64,000 nt of DNA from Oopsacas minuta. Lineage: Eukaryota; Porifera; Hexactinellida; Lyssacinosida; Leucopsacidae. The number at the start of each line of letters is the position of its first letter. The first letter of the stretch is position 1. The notes beneath the pieces are model-generated. The model ran no database searches, was not told the DNA's origin, and was given only the letters and a program-made list of their open reading frames with translations. Where the stretch lies: NCBI GenBank assembly GCA_024704765.1, contig JAKMXF010000222.1, positions 1,430,400-1,494,399 on the forward strand, in the 5' to 3' direction. Both the position numbers and the translations under genes were made by a program. Positions 39,681 to 50,695 of the stretch are shown piece by piece.

Positions 39681-42600
39681 TCACATCATGTTGAACTCCC
39701 AAATGTCTGATTCATACCCCTCATATACATAATCTAGGAGGACTTGTCTCCTCCTCTCGCAGTAGGTTGACTTGTCTTGTACTTTTACTTTAGTATCACT
39801 GATAGAGTCTGAATTGATATCTCTCTCTAAATACTCTGATAATGTTTCTGTAGCCATCTCTAGATCTCTCTGGTTGTCTTCAAATAAGATAGAGTGATTG
39901 TTCTTAGTTAGGAAGAAAGCAAACACGTACGTGTACATAAGAGTGTTACGACAGTGACAGAGACTGTCTACTGCTTGCTTAAGGAACTGAGTTTCTATCC
40001 AAGCTAATCCAAGTTTTTGCATGTCCCTCATTTTAACTTCAATCTGAGCGTATAGCTTATCTTCGAACTTCAAACTCTTCATATGGTTTACGTATCTATT
40101 ATAATAGAAGAGATAGCGTTCTAGTGCTTGTCTGTGTTGAGCCTGTCCGTCTCGAGCGACTTTAGCATTAGAATTATTGTAGCGGTTACAATTGTACCAA
40201 GATGAGCCATGTGGTTCCCAGGGTCCTAAGCACACCCAACAGAAGTCTGCTTTACAATTCACATTTCTACAAACCTAAATAGAGATAAAGTGTGTATAAA
40301 TATGGATTCCTGTCCAGATGTTGTTCGTCTAGGGCTTCCCGTTTAAAATATTTCTTTTTGCCCGATTTCTAAGCAAAATACAATTTCAATCGGGTTATTT
40401 TGTCCATTTGATCGCACTGCCAAAACGACAAAAAATCCAATTATTTATACGGGAATTTCGAATAAACAAATATTTACAATGACATGTGGACAAAAAACGA
40501 TTTCACTGTAATTCCGAAATCCCAAAATCCATGGGTTGAAAAGTTCTAAAATACCCATCCGAATCTTAATAAAATTAAAACTCCTTGACAACGCAGGAAT
40601 GCAGAATCTATATTAGTAAAATATCTTGCTATCTACCTAACGTTTAATTATTCATACGTACTAAATTATAAGTTCCAACGTAGGGATGCTTAGTAAAATC
40701 TGCTTTTTCTTGCAATTATAATGAATTAAACACTGCCTACCATGTGATTACAACCTCCACTCTTCTCAATAGTAGCCTTACACTTAGGACATTGTTTAGT
40801 ATTAGCGTGTATCCAGTGAGCAGTTTCTGAGTCATCTTCACACTTCTTTACCCACAATTGGAAATATTTACAGCTGACAGGCTCGTGAGCAGGAGAGGAG
40901 CAGCTGAAACAGAATCTGTACCCACAGTTACACATGACAGGTACTCCCCTGGTACTGTTAGCCTCCACAGCGAATGTACAGCCTGGAGAGGGACACCATT
41001 TCATCAATTTGTGTTGTTGTACGAATGTCTGAGCAGAGAGGTATTGGAAACGTCGAATTACCTACGAATACAATAAAAATTGGATACAACAGTCATCCTC
41101 CAAAATAGAGTAACAATTTGAGAAATAACCAATAGTGACAACACACAAATTCCGCACTAATATAACGCCCAATCTGAACTCATAATGCATACATAACTTA
41201 CAAAGGTGAGTCAGATAAATGTATCTTCCCAATAATGCTAGGGCGAGTGAAGGATAAAACGGAAACGGAAAGTGTGTGTTGAAAACAATTCTTCTGAATA
41301 CGATTAATATTATTTTCACACCATTGGGGGATATTTCAAATGATCCGAGATATTGGTCTATAACGACTAACAGAGTAACTGGAAACAAGACGCAATGTCG
41401 TCCGGATCTCGGAATTTCCCGAAACTCAGCAACTCTATACATAGTAGGCTATCCTCTATAACATACAGTAAACTCACGTTATAACGAAGTTCTCGGTTTC
41501 ATTTCGTAATATGCGGCATTTCATTGTAGCAATTAATTTCAAGCTATAGGGGGTAATGGATAACTTGGTTATAAAAAGGTTTTATTTATACCGTCTTGTT
41601 TACAACGGGAGGATACTGTAGTTCCAAATACAGGATGAATTTCATTTGGGAATAGAGATGTTATTCTAAATTTGTGATGATTGAAAACGTGTTTGACGTG
41701 AAACTACCAAAATTAAATTAAAGGAAGTTATCAGAAAATGTTTAAAACATTTAAAACGATTCAATAAAAGATGCCCGGAATAGGGAGGTGTCCAGATCTG
41801 TATATGGTTAGCACAATCAACTCCTATTACCTCGGAAATATACATTAGACTTACGTCAGGAAATGGTTGCATAACTCTGTACACGATGTTTTCATTCACT
41901 AGAATATCACATTTTCCATGAGGACAAGGAATAGCCAGTGCATTTCCACTGTCCTCAATGCGAGTTCGCATGTAATTCCGCCAACAGTCAATACAGAATA
42001 AGTGGTGACATTCTAGACCTTCAAGCTGTTTGTGAGATGTCTCCATAAGACATATGTCACATATTACATCCACTGACAGGATAGTTGAATTACCAACTGG
42101 AACTCTAGCCTGTCTGAAAGGATTCACTATGTGAGCATCTTTGAATAATTTCTCTTGATTTCCATCATAAAACCTTTCTAGCAGACGTTCTTTATCCCAA
42201 TTAAAATGTGATAACAGAATTCTTGTTGTGCAAGGAGGGAGCTCAAATATAGCATTCACCTGTGGAACAAATAACATGTATATATATATACACGTATATA
42301 GGTATATCTATACGAGCTGGTGGCTCGCTCGTAGCTTCGCGATAAACTTGGCCCTTAAGGGTTCGAAGTATTCATCGTACCCCGAATTTGGGAATTAGGA
42401 ATAAACAATTTATACAAAGCTTTCTTGACAAAAAGCCCCTGATTTCGACTGTATTAAGTTTTGTTTTTAAGCCCGTTTTTATTGATTCCTCCATATAAAA
42501 TCGTGTTAACCTGTTTCACGATATCATGCATCCTGCTCATGAGTTCATCTGGTCCGATACAAGTAAATTTGAAGTCCAGATAACCCATAGGACCGCGAGG

Positions 42601-42753
42601 CTCCTTCGCCATAAGGCCAGGAGGGGGCTTTAGGACAGGTTCCACTTGATCGAAAAACTCATCATCTGGATCGCTGAGATAATCAGGTTCATCATCATCA
42701 TTGTCTTTATCCTCGTCATCATGTTCATAATCAGAGTCTGACATATCTAACAT
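39681..42753 (-). CDS. ARIH1: Ariadne-1 RBR E3 ubiquitin ligase
   Basis: Four exons, all joined in phase 0: 42753-42511, 42259-41855, 41061-40741 and 40274-39681; about 520 residues (human 557). ARIH1 takes ubiquitin from UBCH7 and works with neddylated cullin-RING ligases. An acidic N-terminus ([13 protein letters not shown]) comes first. Then the UBA-like [24 protein letters not shown]1 ([20 protein letters not shown]), IBR ([39 protein letters not shown]) and RING2 ([20 protein letters not shown]). C325, the first Cys of RING2, is the predicted catalytic Cys. The ariadne helical domain ends [23 protein letters not shown]. The glycine-rich stretch of vertebrate ARIH1 is absent. Introns hold a MITE and a Helitron-like fragment. 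Confidence 0.95.
41466..41618. mobile_element. Pogo-like MITE, 153 bp, TA duplication, ARIH1 intron 2
   Basis: CAGTAAACTCACGTTATAAC at the left and, reverse complemented, CAGTATCCTCCCGTTGTAAA at the right. TA flanks both sides (41464-41465 and 41619-41620). Confidence 0.7.
42310..42375 (-). repeat. Diverged terminal fragment of the Helitron-like repeat, ARIH1 intron 1
   Basis: On the minus strand: GAATACTTCGAACCCTTAAG, then GGCCAAGTTTATCGCGAAGC, then TACGAGCGAGCCACCAGCTCG. It aligns with the end of the other copies (GAATACCTCGAGGCGC... ATCGCGAAGCGACGAGCC). The first palindrome is CCCTTAAGGG instead of GGCGCAATGCGCC. Confidence 0.6.
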
Positions 42754-44149
42754 AAGAATTGACTGGTTATGAAATAGGATTATTTGTAATAATTACGATT
42801 TTTGACTCAGGAACCGAGTCAATACCAATACCGATAATTCGTTACACGATATCTGACATCTCGCTAATATCAGACTTCCGGTAAAAATCATTACCTTTAT
42901 GGTAAGTAGATACAATAAATGTCAGATATTCGCTCAAACTAGCGAAATGTGATTATGGTGAAAGCAGATTGTTGGAAAATATGAAATTTTCTATTATTCG
43001 AAATTTGAAATAATAAGTACCTGCGCACCCGACACCCTGGGACTACACCCATCCTATAGAGTTAAGTAAATATGGTTTAGAGATTAGAGGTAATTATTTA
43101 CTGATTATTTATAATTAATATTTCAATTAATTACTCGGACTAATCTGTAGTTCTGCTGATTGTGTTGTGTTAAAATTGCACACATGCTGAGTACATAATA
43201 CGCATACATTGAATCGAGAACTTTGTAAGGTAAGGACAACATAGAGCTCTATATGACAAATCAGCAAACATGTTGATGACGAGAATGAAGTATATTCCAT
43301 AGACCCCAACCTAAGGAACCAAATGCTGGTTACCTTCCTACCTCTTCCAATTGAACACTTTCGTAAAGTGAAATAGAACTCTATAATTGACTTTCAGACT
43401 TGAAGCATGAGTGTTCAAGCATCAATCTCGAAAAATGAAAATATTTCACTTGCCAGCTGTAAATACTACCATTTTGTATATAGTTATTAAAACAGAGGAA
43501 GTGATGTGAATAATAGTGAGCTATGATATCATGTTGTAAATATTCATAAAACGAGCGGCCGGGTATACTTTTTAGCTCTTATATATTTGCGGAGATAGTC
43601 TCCTGTTATGGGGATAATAATCCAAGCTGCAGATTTGCCACAAAGAATTTAGATTTTTGAAATGCTGGTTTTATTGTTACTTGGCTGGTCTGTGGTCTGG
43701 CCAACCAAATGCTGGTCAAACCAGCATTTAGCTGATTACTTGGGGTCTATGATATTCGGTTTGTGGCGGTTGTGTGTGTGTATAAATTGTATTTTCAATA
43801 TTGTAACTAATGATAGAAATTACTCCCTAATATTCGTGCGAATATTATTCTGATGTTCGTATCATCCATTTTATTACGTGGTTATGCTCGATGCATAGTT
43901 TTCAGGCTAACCAACCACCTAAGTCCTTGAAAATTATAATGCATCTTAATCATTTTTTCGTCCTTTCAGATGAAAATGGTAAGACTCTTTAAAATAAACT
44001 TACCTCTAGGAAAAAAACTGTAGCCGAGCTAGAGTAGCATTTTCAAAAGTGAATAGCGGCAGTTTCTATACCCTATTTATTGAGTACGTAATTCAATAGA
44101 CTTAGAATATGGAGATATTGGCATAGGTATAAGGATATTTATCTAATTA
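42754..44149. other. Intergenic, no gene recognised
   Basis: ARIH1 promoter side and left flank of the Tc1/mariner element. Short frames (43127-43309, 43662-43853) have no recognisable content. Confidence 0.5.
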
Positions 44150-45433
44150 CAGGTAGCTCATAAGTTCTGTGACATTTTTCGAATTCGTAAATTTTCATTT
44201 CTAATGCTACAACAATAGTATTATCAAATGAATACCATTACTAGATATTCAATAATAGTATTTCATAAGTAGTTTCCTAATATATTTCATTTCAGTGTTG
44301 AATAACTTATGGAAAGCGATAGGTGTGCTGTGATTAAATTATTTCAGGCGGGACATAAACCAAGGGAAATTTCTAAAATGCTCAAAATGCCCAGGGGAAG
44401 AAGGATGTTTATTACTAGGGCCATTAAGAGATATTTGGAGACTGGGAAAGTTGAAGATAGGGCGAGGACTGGTCGTCCGTGTTCTGTTATGACTCCAAAA
44501 GTGCGAAAGGCGGTGCGGGAACAAATTCGGAGAAATCCCCGACGATCAATGCGTAAAATGGCATCTGTCCAAAGAATCGTTAAAAATCAATTAGGAATGA
44601 GATCATTCAAAAAGAAGACAGTGCACTTCCTTTCTAGTAAGATCATGGGAAAGAGACTGGTTAGGAGTAAGGGTCTGCTAAAGCGGCACGCTGTTTACGG
44701 GATAAACAACATTCTCTTTTCTGACGAGAAATTATTTACAATAGGGGAAGCTAACAATGCTCAAAATGACAATAATAGCAACTAGTTCTCAAGCAATCCC
44801 AGACGAGCTGCATTACATCGGACGAGTTCAAAAACCACAATCTGTCATGGTTTGGGCTGGAATTTCGGTAATTGGTCGGACATCCCTGATATTTGTCCCA
44901 CCAGGGGCTAAAATTAATTCAATTTCATATCGCAAACTGATATTAGAACCTGTACTGAAAGATCTAAGCCAGTCCATGTTGTCTGGAGAGTCATTTCTGT
45001 TTCAACAGGACGGTGCGCCTGCCCACACCTCCAAAGTCACTCAGGCATGGTTAAAAGAGAATATTCCCGATTTTATTCCCAAAGACGAATGGCCCCCATA
45101 CAGCCCCGATTTGAATCCAATGGATTACTCTATCTGGTCGATTTTGGAGACAAAGGCTTGTGCTAAGGCCCACACCAATGTAGAATCTCTTAAGGTGTCA
45201 TTGAGGAGAGAATGGGCTAAAGTACCTCAAGAAACACTGCGTGCTGCGGTTGAGGCCTTCCCTCGCAGATTAAAGGCTGTAATTGAGAAGAGGGAAGGTA
45301 TATAGAATAGTGGCTATTTCTAGCATATTATTAGCATATAGTGTTAGTCTAATTAGAACATCAAGCATGAATAGTACATTTTGAATATATAAATGGGTTA
45401 ACATAAATGTCACAAAACTTTTGAGCTACCCTG
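44150..45433 (+). mobile_element. Tc1/mariner element, DD37D type, nearly intact
   Basis: 1284 bp with inverted ends: CAGGTAGCTCATAAGTTCTG at the left and, reverse complemented, CAGGGTAGCTCAAAAGTTTT at the right, both followed by GTGACATTT. TA lies at 44148-44149 and 45434-45435, the expected duplication. It encloses a transposase broken only by one apparent frameshift. Confidence 0.9.
44309..45305 (+). pseudogene. DD37D transposase with a single frameshift
   Basis: Frame one (44309-44785) gives the N-terminal DNA-binding part (VIKLFQAGHKPREISKMLKM, KVEDRARTGRPCSVMTPKVR) and the first Asp in NILFSDEKLFTI. It then runs into stops after AQND. Frame two, open from 44757 and homologous from about 44770 to 45305, continues with RVQKPQSVMVWAGISVIGRT, the second Asp in FLFQQDGAPAHTS and the third in PPYSPDLNPMDYSIW. 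Thirty-seven residues separate the last two Asp, hence DD37D (maT-like mariner group). The frame change falls near 44765-44775. Everything else looks intact, so the copy was active recently or the shift is a sequence error. Confidence 0.88.
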
Positions 45434-45947
45434 TAGTTATAATTAGAGTGCATTTGTGCATTTTATTTCACTATTTGGATTGAGGTGAAGAATTTTCCCT
45501 TGGATTCTAGGCCTTAGCAAGCAGTTTTCTATTGGTCAGGTTGACCTATACAAAATATATGAAGCTACCAATTAGAAAAGTCGGTTCGGTTGTTGCAAAT
45601 ATAACCCGTTAAAATGCAAATCACTTAAAAATTAATTGCTAATTTGCGCAGTGCTAAGTATATCCCGGTAGAAAAATGTTCTGACCCAACTAGGAATATT
45701 CCTACTTTCGCGGAAGATGACAATGAATATGAAGCGACGGTGTAAGCGCGATTTAGGGATTCCCGAGTTGTGCTTATAGCGGTGTCAGGGAATATGGTTT
45801 CCAAACAGTTCAAAGTTGGGCTATAAAAATGTAGCTCCGCATGCGGAATATGTAACTACCTTTGAGAGAGGACCAATGTCTTTATTTACAAATTTCGATG
45901 TTGGAACTGGTTAAATTTACGCAAGTTCCGCATGCGGATTTACATAC

Positions 45948-46499
45948 GTACGAGCCTTTGGCTCTTCGCTTCGCGATGAATTCGGCGCATTGCGCCTCGA
46001 GGTATTCAACAGACAACCACCAATTGAGATTTAATAATATTTTGATGTTGTTTACCATATTCGGACTCAGCATACTCGAATACCCCAGGATAGTCGTTGA
46101 AAGTATAATTCTACCTCAATTTTGAAATTTATACTTTATATTCATAAAAACAACAAAAAATTTACATATAAGAAAACTTGAAAATGCGAAATTCGGATTC
46201 AGCGTACTTACCTCTGGGTAGCCGTTTAGAGCAAGCCTGTACGTATATATTGAGATTTGGCTAATTTGTTTACTTTATATACATAAAATCAACAATAAAT
46301 TTACATATGATTAATCCAAAAGTGTGAAATTCGGATTCCGCATGTTCGATATATTTAGTGAATTTTGATTGAATTCCATTTACTTCCTTGATAAACACGA
46401 TAAATACATATTATGGGACAATTTCAAAATTGCATACCATAAATCCTTTCCTTGACAACGGACAAACAAACAGACAACAATTGTGATAAAATAATATAA
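45948..46499 (-). mobile_element. Helitron-like non-autonomous repeat, copy 3
   Basis: Inverted relative to copies 1 and 2. The right edge reads, on the minus strand, ATATTATTTTATCACAATTG and TTGTCTGTTTGTTTGTCC. The left edge has GGCGCAATGCGCC, TCGCGAAGCGA and AGAGCCAAAGGCTCG, followed by TACGTATGTAAAT. Same internal blocks as copy 1, including both versions of the GTAAATTT...AAAGTAAACAAATT segment. Confidence 0.65.
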
Positions 46500-46544
46500 A
46501 TTTCGCATGTAGATTTACATTTTAGTAACTCCTAAAAAATGATT

Positions 46545-46612
46545 CCCTAGTGTAAAATGTTCGTGGGGGCATTATTCACAGTGAACACTATTCGATGTGA
46601 AACGGAATATAT
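46545..46612 (-). repeat. Short dispersed palindromic repeat, copy 2
   Basis: On the minus strand it contains TTCACATCGAATAGTGTTCA, AATAATGCCCCCACGAACA and ACACTAGGGAAT, matching the family at 3327-3380. Confidence 0.5.
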
Positions 46613-47133
46613 TAACTTACGGGTATCAAGAATTTAGCTAAATTATTATTTCTGTATGAAACTTGTACAATGATTACCCTCGTTGACCGAAAGATGATTG
46701 TGGAAGAATTTCCACCAGAAAATTGTTCTCGGAGAAAATTCGCCGTTGTTCCAGGTTGGCGTAGGGATTTACACTAGACTAGTGGTCATACCTGTTTGGA
46801 TGTTGTTCCAGGTCATTTTGAGGACATTATGCGTTGGTTTGAGCGGGTATCTACCCTGAATTAGAGTTTATACATGCATGGATGCTTCCACAACCATATC
46901 TCCATGACTAACTTTCCACCATTCGATTACCCTAGATATTCAATAATATTCAAATAGATTTTTAATAACTACTAATAATGCCATACAAATACACAAAAAG
47001 GTTGCACGCACAAACTAATGGCACCTAAATATAACTAGGCTAACACTACTAATTTCATATAGAAATACACTACTGTAGTAAATGGGAAAACTTTCTAAAT
47101 TGGTCAATATGTTGATCAGCTAAGAGAGAAGAA

Positions 47134-47424
47134 CTATTTCAGCTTTAGAAATACTTCGAGTTCTTCGCCTTCAATTGCTTCTTCAAATTTTTCAAAGTTG
47201 CCACAATATTGGTCACCATTTGCCAGTTGAGGAGCGAGAGCCTTTTCATCTCCAACAATTTTCCTCATTTTAGCTTTGCTATCTTCGCTAGCTGCGATAT
47301 CAATCTTATTATAAGCAATCTTCTTACTGTCTAAAACATTCTGTATCCTATCTTGTTGTTTCTTGATCTCAAGATTGCTGGAAACACTTGAGTAATAGTA
47401 ATCAATCTTTGCTACTTCTGCCAT
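47134..47424 (-). CDS. SH3BGRL: SH3 domain-binding glutamic acid-rich-like protein
   Basis: A single coding exon of 96 residues, close to the usual 93-114 of SH3BGRL/SH3BGRL3. These are small cytosolic thioredoxin-fold proteins without a redox CXXC; their role is thought to be protein-protein contact. Visible features are KIDYYYSSVSSNLEIKKQQD, RIQNVLDSKKIAYNKIDIAA and APQLANGDQYCGNFEKFEEA, the last matching the family's PQ(I/L)FNGD-YCGDYE-F-EA-E motif, and a Glu-rich tail (EGEELEVFLKLK). No glutaredoxin active-site Cys pair is present. The ATG follows TTTTCAAAG by three bases, so a 5' untranslated intron is possible. Confidence 0.9.
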   Translation of the reverse strand: MAEVAKIDYYYSSVSSNLEIKKQQDRIQNVLDSKKIAYNKIDIAASEDSKAKMRKIVGDEKALAPQLANGDQYCGNFEKFEEAIEGEELEVFLKLK

Positions 47425-47997
47425 TTGCTTTGAAAATGTTGGTTAGTTGAATAAATAAATGCTACTATAAATGGTTGTAATTGAATCTAGCTAGTGAATC
47501 TCAATATATACCTTTGAATTGATGGTTATCTCTGCCTATCCAACTCCATGTACTGTACATAGTGTCTGCACACTTTATCAGTAACAATACAATAGAAGTC
47601 TTCTGAAACAAGTTTTATAAGTCATCAACTGTTAGTTGAATGGTAAGCTAACATTTTGAAATCTGCAAATGCCTCCATTTATTGAGCTTCTATTCTTTTC
47701 TGCTTTTCACTCCGAGGTCACAACCACATATTTCCAATAACTACTACGTACGTACTTTGACTGATTGCCCGGATGACTGTAATGATCACTGGACTGATTA
47801 AAATTATATATTATTATTATTTATGCTTAGCAAATTCACGCAAAATAAGGATAAGACAATGATCTCCCGAGGAGGGAATGCAATATAAAGGGGCTTCCCT
47901 ATTTCACGGAAAGGAACGGACTAGTTACTTTTCCAACTATACTAAGAGTATAGTGGGTTAGTATTGTTTTAGTATTGTTTTAAAATAGAATAAAATT

Positions 47998-48092
47998 ATC
48001 GATTAGTAATACGATTTTAGCTACCATAATGGCCTAACAGTGTCCTTTTCGTGTTAACTTCACGGTTTTGACATTAATTTTAATCCTATGAT
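47998..48092 (+). repeat. Repeat pair, left copy (inverted at 50155-50243)
   Basis: ACGATTTTAGCTACCATAAT, then TGTCCTTTTCGTGTTAACTT and GGTTTTGACATTAA. The minus strand of 50155-50243 has the same order with few differences. The two copies bracket the first Rab gene. Confidence 0.7.
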
Positions 48093-48881
48093 TTGAGGAT
48101 AAAACCTGAAGTAGGGAACAAATAATATTGAATGTCAACACATGTATTTAACCTGAAGTATTTCTTAGATCCAGGAGCCCAAATCAGTCAGTGTCTGATA
48201 CGGGGGGGTTAGGGGGTGTCGCCCCATGAAAAGAACACAAACAAATAACCCTGAGCTGCACTACCAGTCTGTCGGCTGGACATTTTCAAATTTTCTAGGA
48301 ATACTATAGTATACTAGCTACAAGCTTGGCAGATATATTATCATCAATTACGAAAAATATGAAATGTCACATCAAATGAAGAAAACGTTATAAAAATATT
48401 CTGCGATTTCCGAGGGCAAATGTGTGGAAAATTTCATTTATCGGATTTTCCTCAAGTAAACTTGTCAGTTCCGTTTCGAAAATAATGTATCAAAATTGTC
48501 TGTTCCGTGTGATAGGGAACACCGTAATTTAGAGGTACTAAAAAGTCGAGTGTGTATGCTCACAGGGTCGAGTTCGATTACGATGATGACATGCATTTAG
48601 GTCTGTGGAATTCCTGATACAAATCCAATGTAAAATTCAGAACCTCACTTACAAAAGTGTCATAAAATGCAATAATACTCAACTTACAAATGATATTCTA
48701 GCTAAATTAAGAATTTTTCATTAATACTCGTTATATCCCTTCAAAACCAGAACTACAACTAGCAGGTAGTAAACATCTAGGCAACACCCAAGAACATTGC
48801 TGACCCAAATCCAGGGAAATTCTAAACAACACTTAGAATTTGTCACAAAATGCAATAATCCTGCATGCTGAGCATGCACAC

Positions 48882-48952
48882 TAGAGGTGACAAGCCCGGC
48901 CCGAGCCAGAGAACCGTTCGGGCTCGGGCCTTTTGGCTTGTTGCGACCTCTA
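48882..48952. mobile_element. 71-bp hAT-like miniature insertion
   Basis: Starts TAGAGGTGACAAGCCCGGCC and ends TTGTTGCGACCTCTA. Octamers ATGCACAC (48874-48881) and ATGCGCAC (48953-48960) agree at 7 of 8. The inside is a GC-rich hairpin (GGCCCGAGCC/GGGCTCGGGCC). TAGAGGTG-CCCGGC ends fit the Ac-like hAT group. Confidence 0.75.
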
Positions 48953-49071
48953 ATGCGCACTAGACCTTTTATTATATGTAATTTCTACGAATTTCAGGAT
49001 TATTGAGTGCTAAATACTTTTTAATACATTTCTATATTTGGTTTTAGTTTATTGATCTGAATCCTATCAAT

Positions 49072-49728
49072 ATGACTACTGGTGTTTCTTCGTATGCGAA
49101 AGACGATGAATACGACTTTCTTTTTAAAATTGTCCTCATTGGTGATAGTGGAGTAGGAAAATCTAACATACTATCTAGGTTCACTAGAAATGAATTTGAT
49201 CTCGAGTCTAAAACCACGATTGGAGTAGAGTTCGCTACCAGGAGTATCCAAATTGACTCTAAGAAAATAAAGGCTCAGATTTGGGATACAGCTGGCCAGG
49301 AGAGGTACCGCGCGATTACTAACGCCTACTACAGAGGTGCAGTAGGAGCTCTCCTCGTCTACGACATAGCTAAGCACCTGACTTATGAGAATGTAGAGAG
49401 ATGGCTAAAGGAGCTGAAAGATCATGCAGACGCTAATATAGTAGTTATGCTAGTAGGTAACAAGTCTGATCTCAGACATCTACGTGCTGTGCCTACTGAG
49501 GAGGCCAAACAATTTGCGGAAAGGAATCATCTATCTTTCCTAGAGACATCCGCGCTTGACAGCACTAATGTAGAGGAGGCATTTGAGTCGATTGTCAGAG
49601 AAATCTTTCATCTGGTCTACGAACAGAGGGTCGACTCTCCCATAGATGGACCCAATAGGCCTATTGAGATTGACAAGCTGGATAAGTCAGAATTCAAGCT
49701 GAGCACCTGTTGTAACAAGAGCTCTTAG
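49072..49728 (+). CDS. RAB11: Rab11-like small GTPase, paralog 1
   Basis: A single exon of 218 residues. Rab11 directs recycling-endosome traffic and apical or ciliary membrane delivery. P-loop [19 protein letters not shown], switch [13 protein letters not shown], switch [26 protein letters not shown] and ETSALDS guanine motifs, and the Rab11-specific [20 protein letters not shown] and [15 protein letters not shown] are all present. The protein ends CCNKSS, a CC-type double prenylation site. It has no introns, unlike most animal Rab11 genes. It is first of three same-strand copies about 1-1.2 kb apart. A TTTTAG 26 bp before the ATG could be the acceptor of a 5' untranslated intron. Confidence 0.95.
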   Translation: MTTGVSSYAKDDEYDFLFKIVLIGDSGVGKSNILSRFTRNEFDLESKTTIGVEFATRSIQIDSKKIKAQIWDTAGQERYRAITNAYYRGAVGALLVYDIAKHLTYENVERWLKELKDHADANIVVMLVGNKSDLRHLRAVPTEEAKQFAERNHLSFLETSALDSTNVEEAFESIVREIFHLVYEQRVDSPIDGPNRPIEIDKLDKSEFKLSTCCNKSS

Positions 49729-50695
49729 CTATGCAGGTGTCACATAACCTGCTTTGTCTGTACAGACTAGATGCTTTCAGTAAAGTTAATGAGATAAATA
49801 CTAAATCATCTATACTAATAGTCTTATCTTTCTGAACTGTCCGTGTTTGATTATTATTACTAAATTTAATGATAAGTCCAAGAGAATTGTATAATTACCA
49901 ATTTCAGTTTTCAATTCTTTATTTTATTACTTTTAACTCAGGAGCTTATGTGATGTTTTTAATCGTTCATTGTTAGGGGTGGTGAATGATTGTCATTATC
50001 AACATACCTAGTAGCTATTAGACTTGAATGGTTCTGTAATAGACATTTAAATGTGTAGAATCTGAATCTGAAATCAAATCAGCAACATCTTATACATAGT
50101 TGTCAAGCCTCACGGATCTGAAGTAAGTCTCACTCTAACTTTTGCAGTCTCACTTTAAAATTTAATGTTAAAACCTTGAAGTTAACACGAAAGGACAGTC
50201 TCAGGTCATTATGGTAGCTAAAATCGTATTACAATCGATATTTTTAATTCTTTTCATAAAAACTAGCTAAAATTACAATAATTAAATTTTCAAAAGTTGA
50301 CAACTATGCTTAAATAAATTGAATTCATTACTGCTAAATATTAGAGTTAGTTTAGTACTTTTTCAATGGATATTTTTTGATGTACGAACACATGGTAGGG
50401 GAGGGCTTTAGGAAAATGAATATTACATATACCAAATTAGCCATTGCTAGGTGTGGCTACTTGCTTATGAATGAATAGGAAGCAATTATGTCCAGGTATA
50501 TATGTATCGTTAAGTCGGATAAAGCCTTTTCTGACTTACAAACCTAAAGAGCTGATACCATAAAAGGTATCACTTTATTGCGTTTAAATAGTATTAATTC
50601 TGATTATGTTATTGTTAGTCTTCTTCTGTTGTATGTATAAATTCTTTATACATATACTTGTTTGTTATGTTAGTGAATAGTAAACAAACTTTAAG
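49729..50695. other. Spacer between Rab paralogs 1 and 2
   Basis: AT-rich. The only recognised part is the inverted repeat copy at 50155-50243. Confidence 0.5.
50155..50243 (-). repeat. Repeat pair, right copy (inverted relative to 47998-48092)
   Basis: On the minus strand TAATACGATTTTAGCTACCA, then TGTCCTTTCGTGTTAACTTC and GGTTTTAACATTAA, matching the left copy. Confidence 0.7.

Larger units (their letters stand above)
45434..47133. other. Intergenic with Helitron-like copy; no gene
   Basis: Left part (45436-45947) contains two perfect palindromes TCCGCATGCGGA (about 45837 and 45928). Middle part is the Helitron-like repeat; 46545-46612 is a short palindromic repeat copy. The rest up to the SH3BGRL stop shows nothing recognisable. 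Confidence 0.5.
47425..49071. other. Intergenic between divergent SH3BGRL and first Rab
   Basis: Holds the shared upstream region of the two divergent genes. A repeat block at 47998-48092 is found inverted at 50155-50243. A 71-bp hAT-like insertion lies at 48882-48952. A C/G-rich stretch at 48198-48235 (GGGGGGGTTAGGGGGTGTCG) may be a hAT end fragment. Confidence 0.5.

Noticed and set aside
45625-45813. 62-codon frame in the 45.6-kb region
   Set aside because: Serine-rich chance frame with no recognisable domain.
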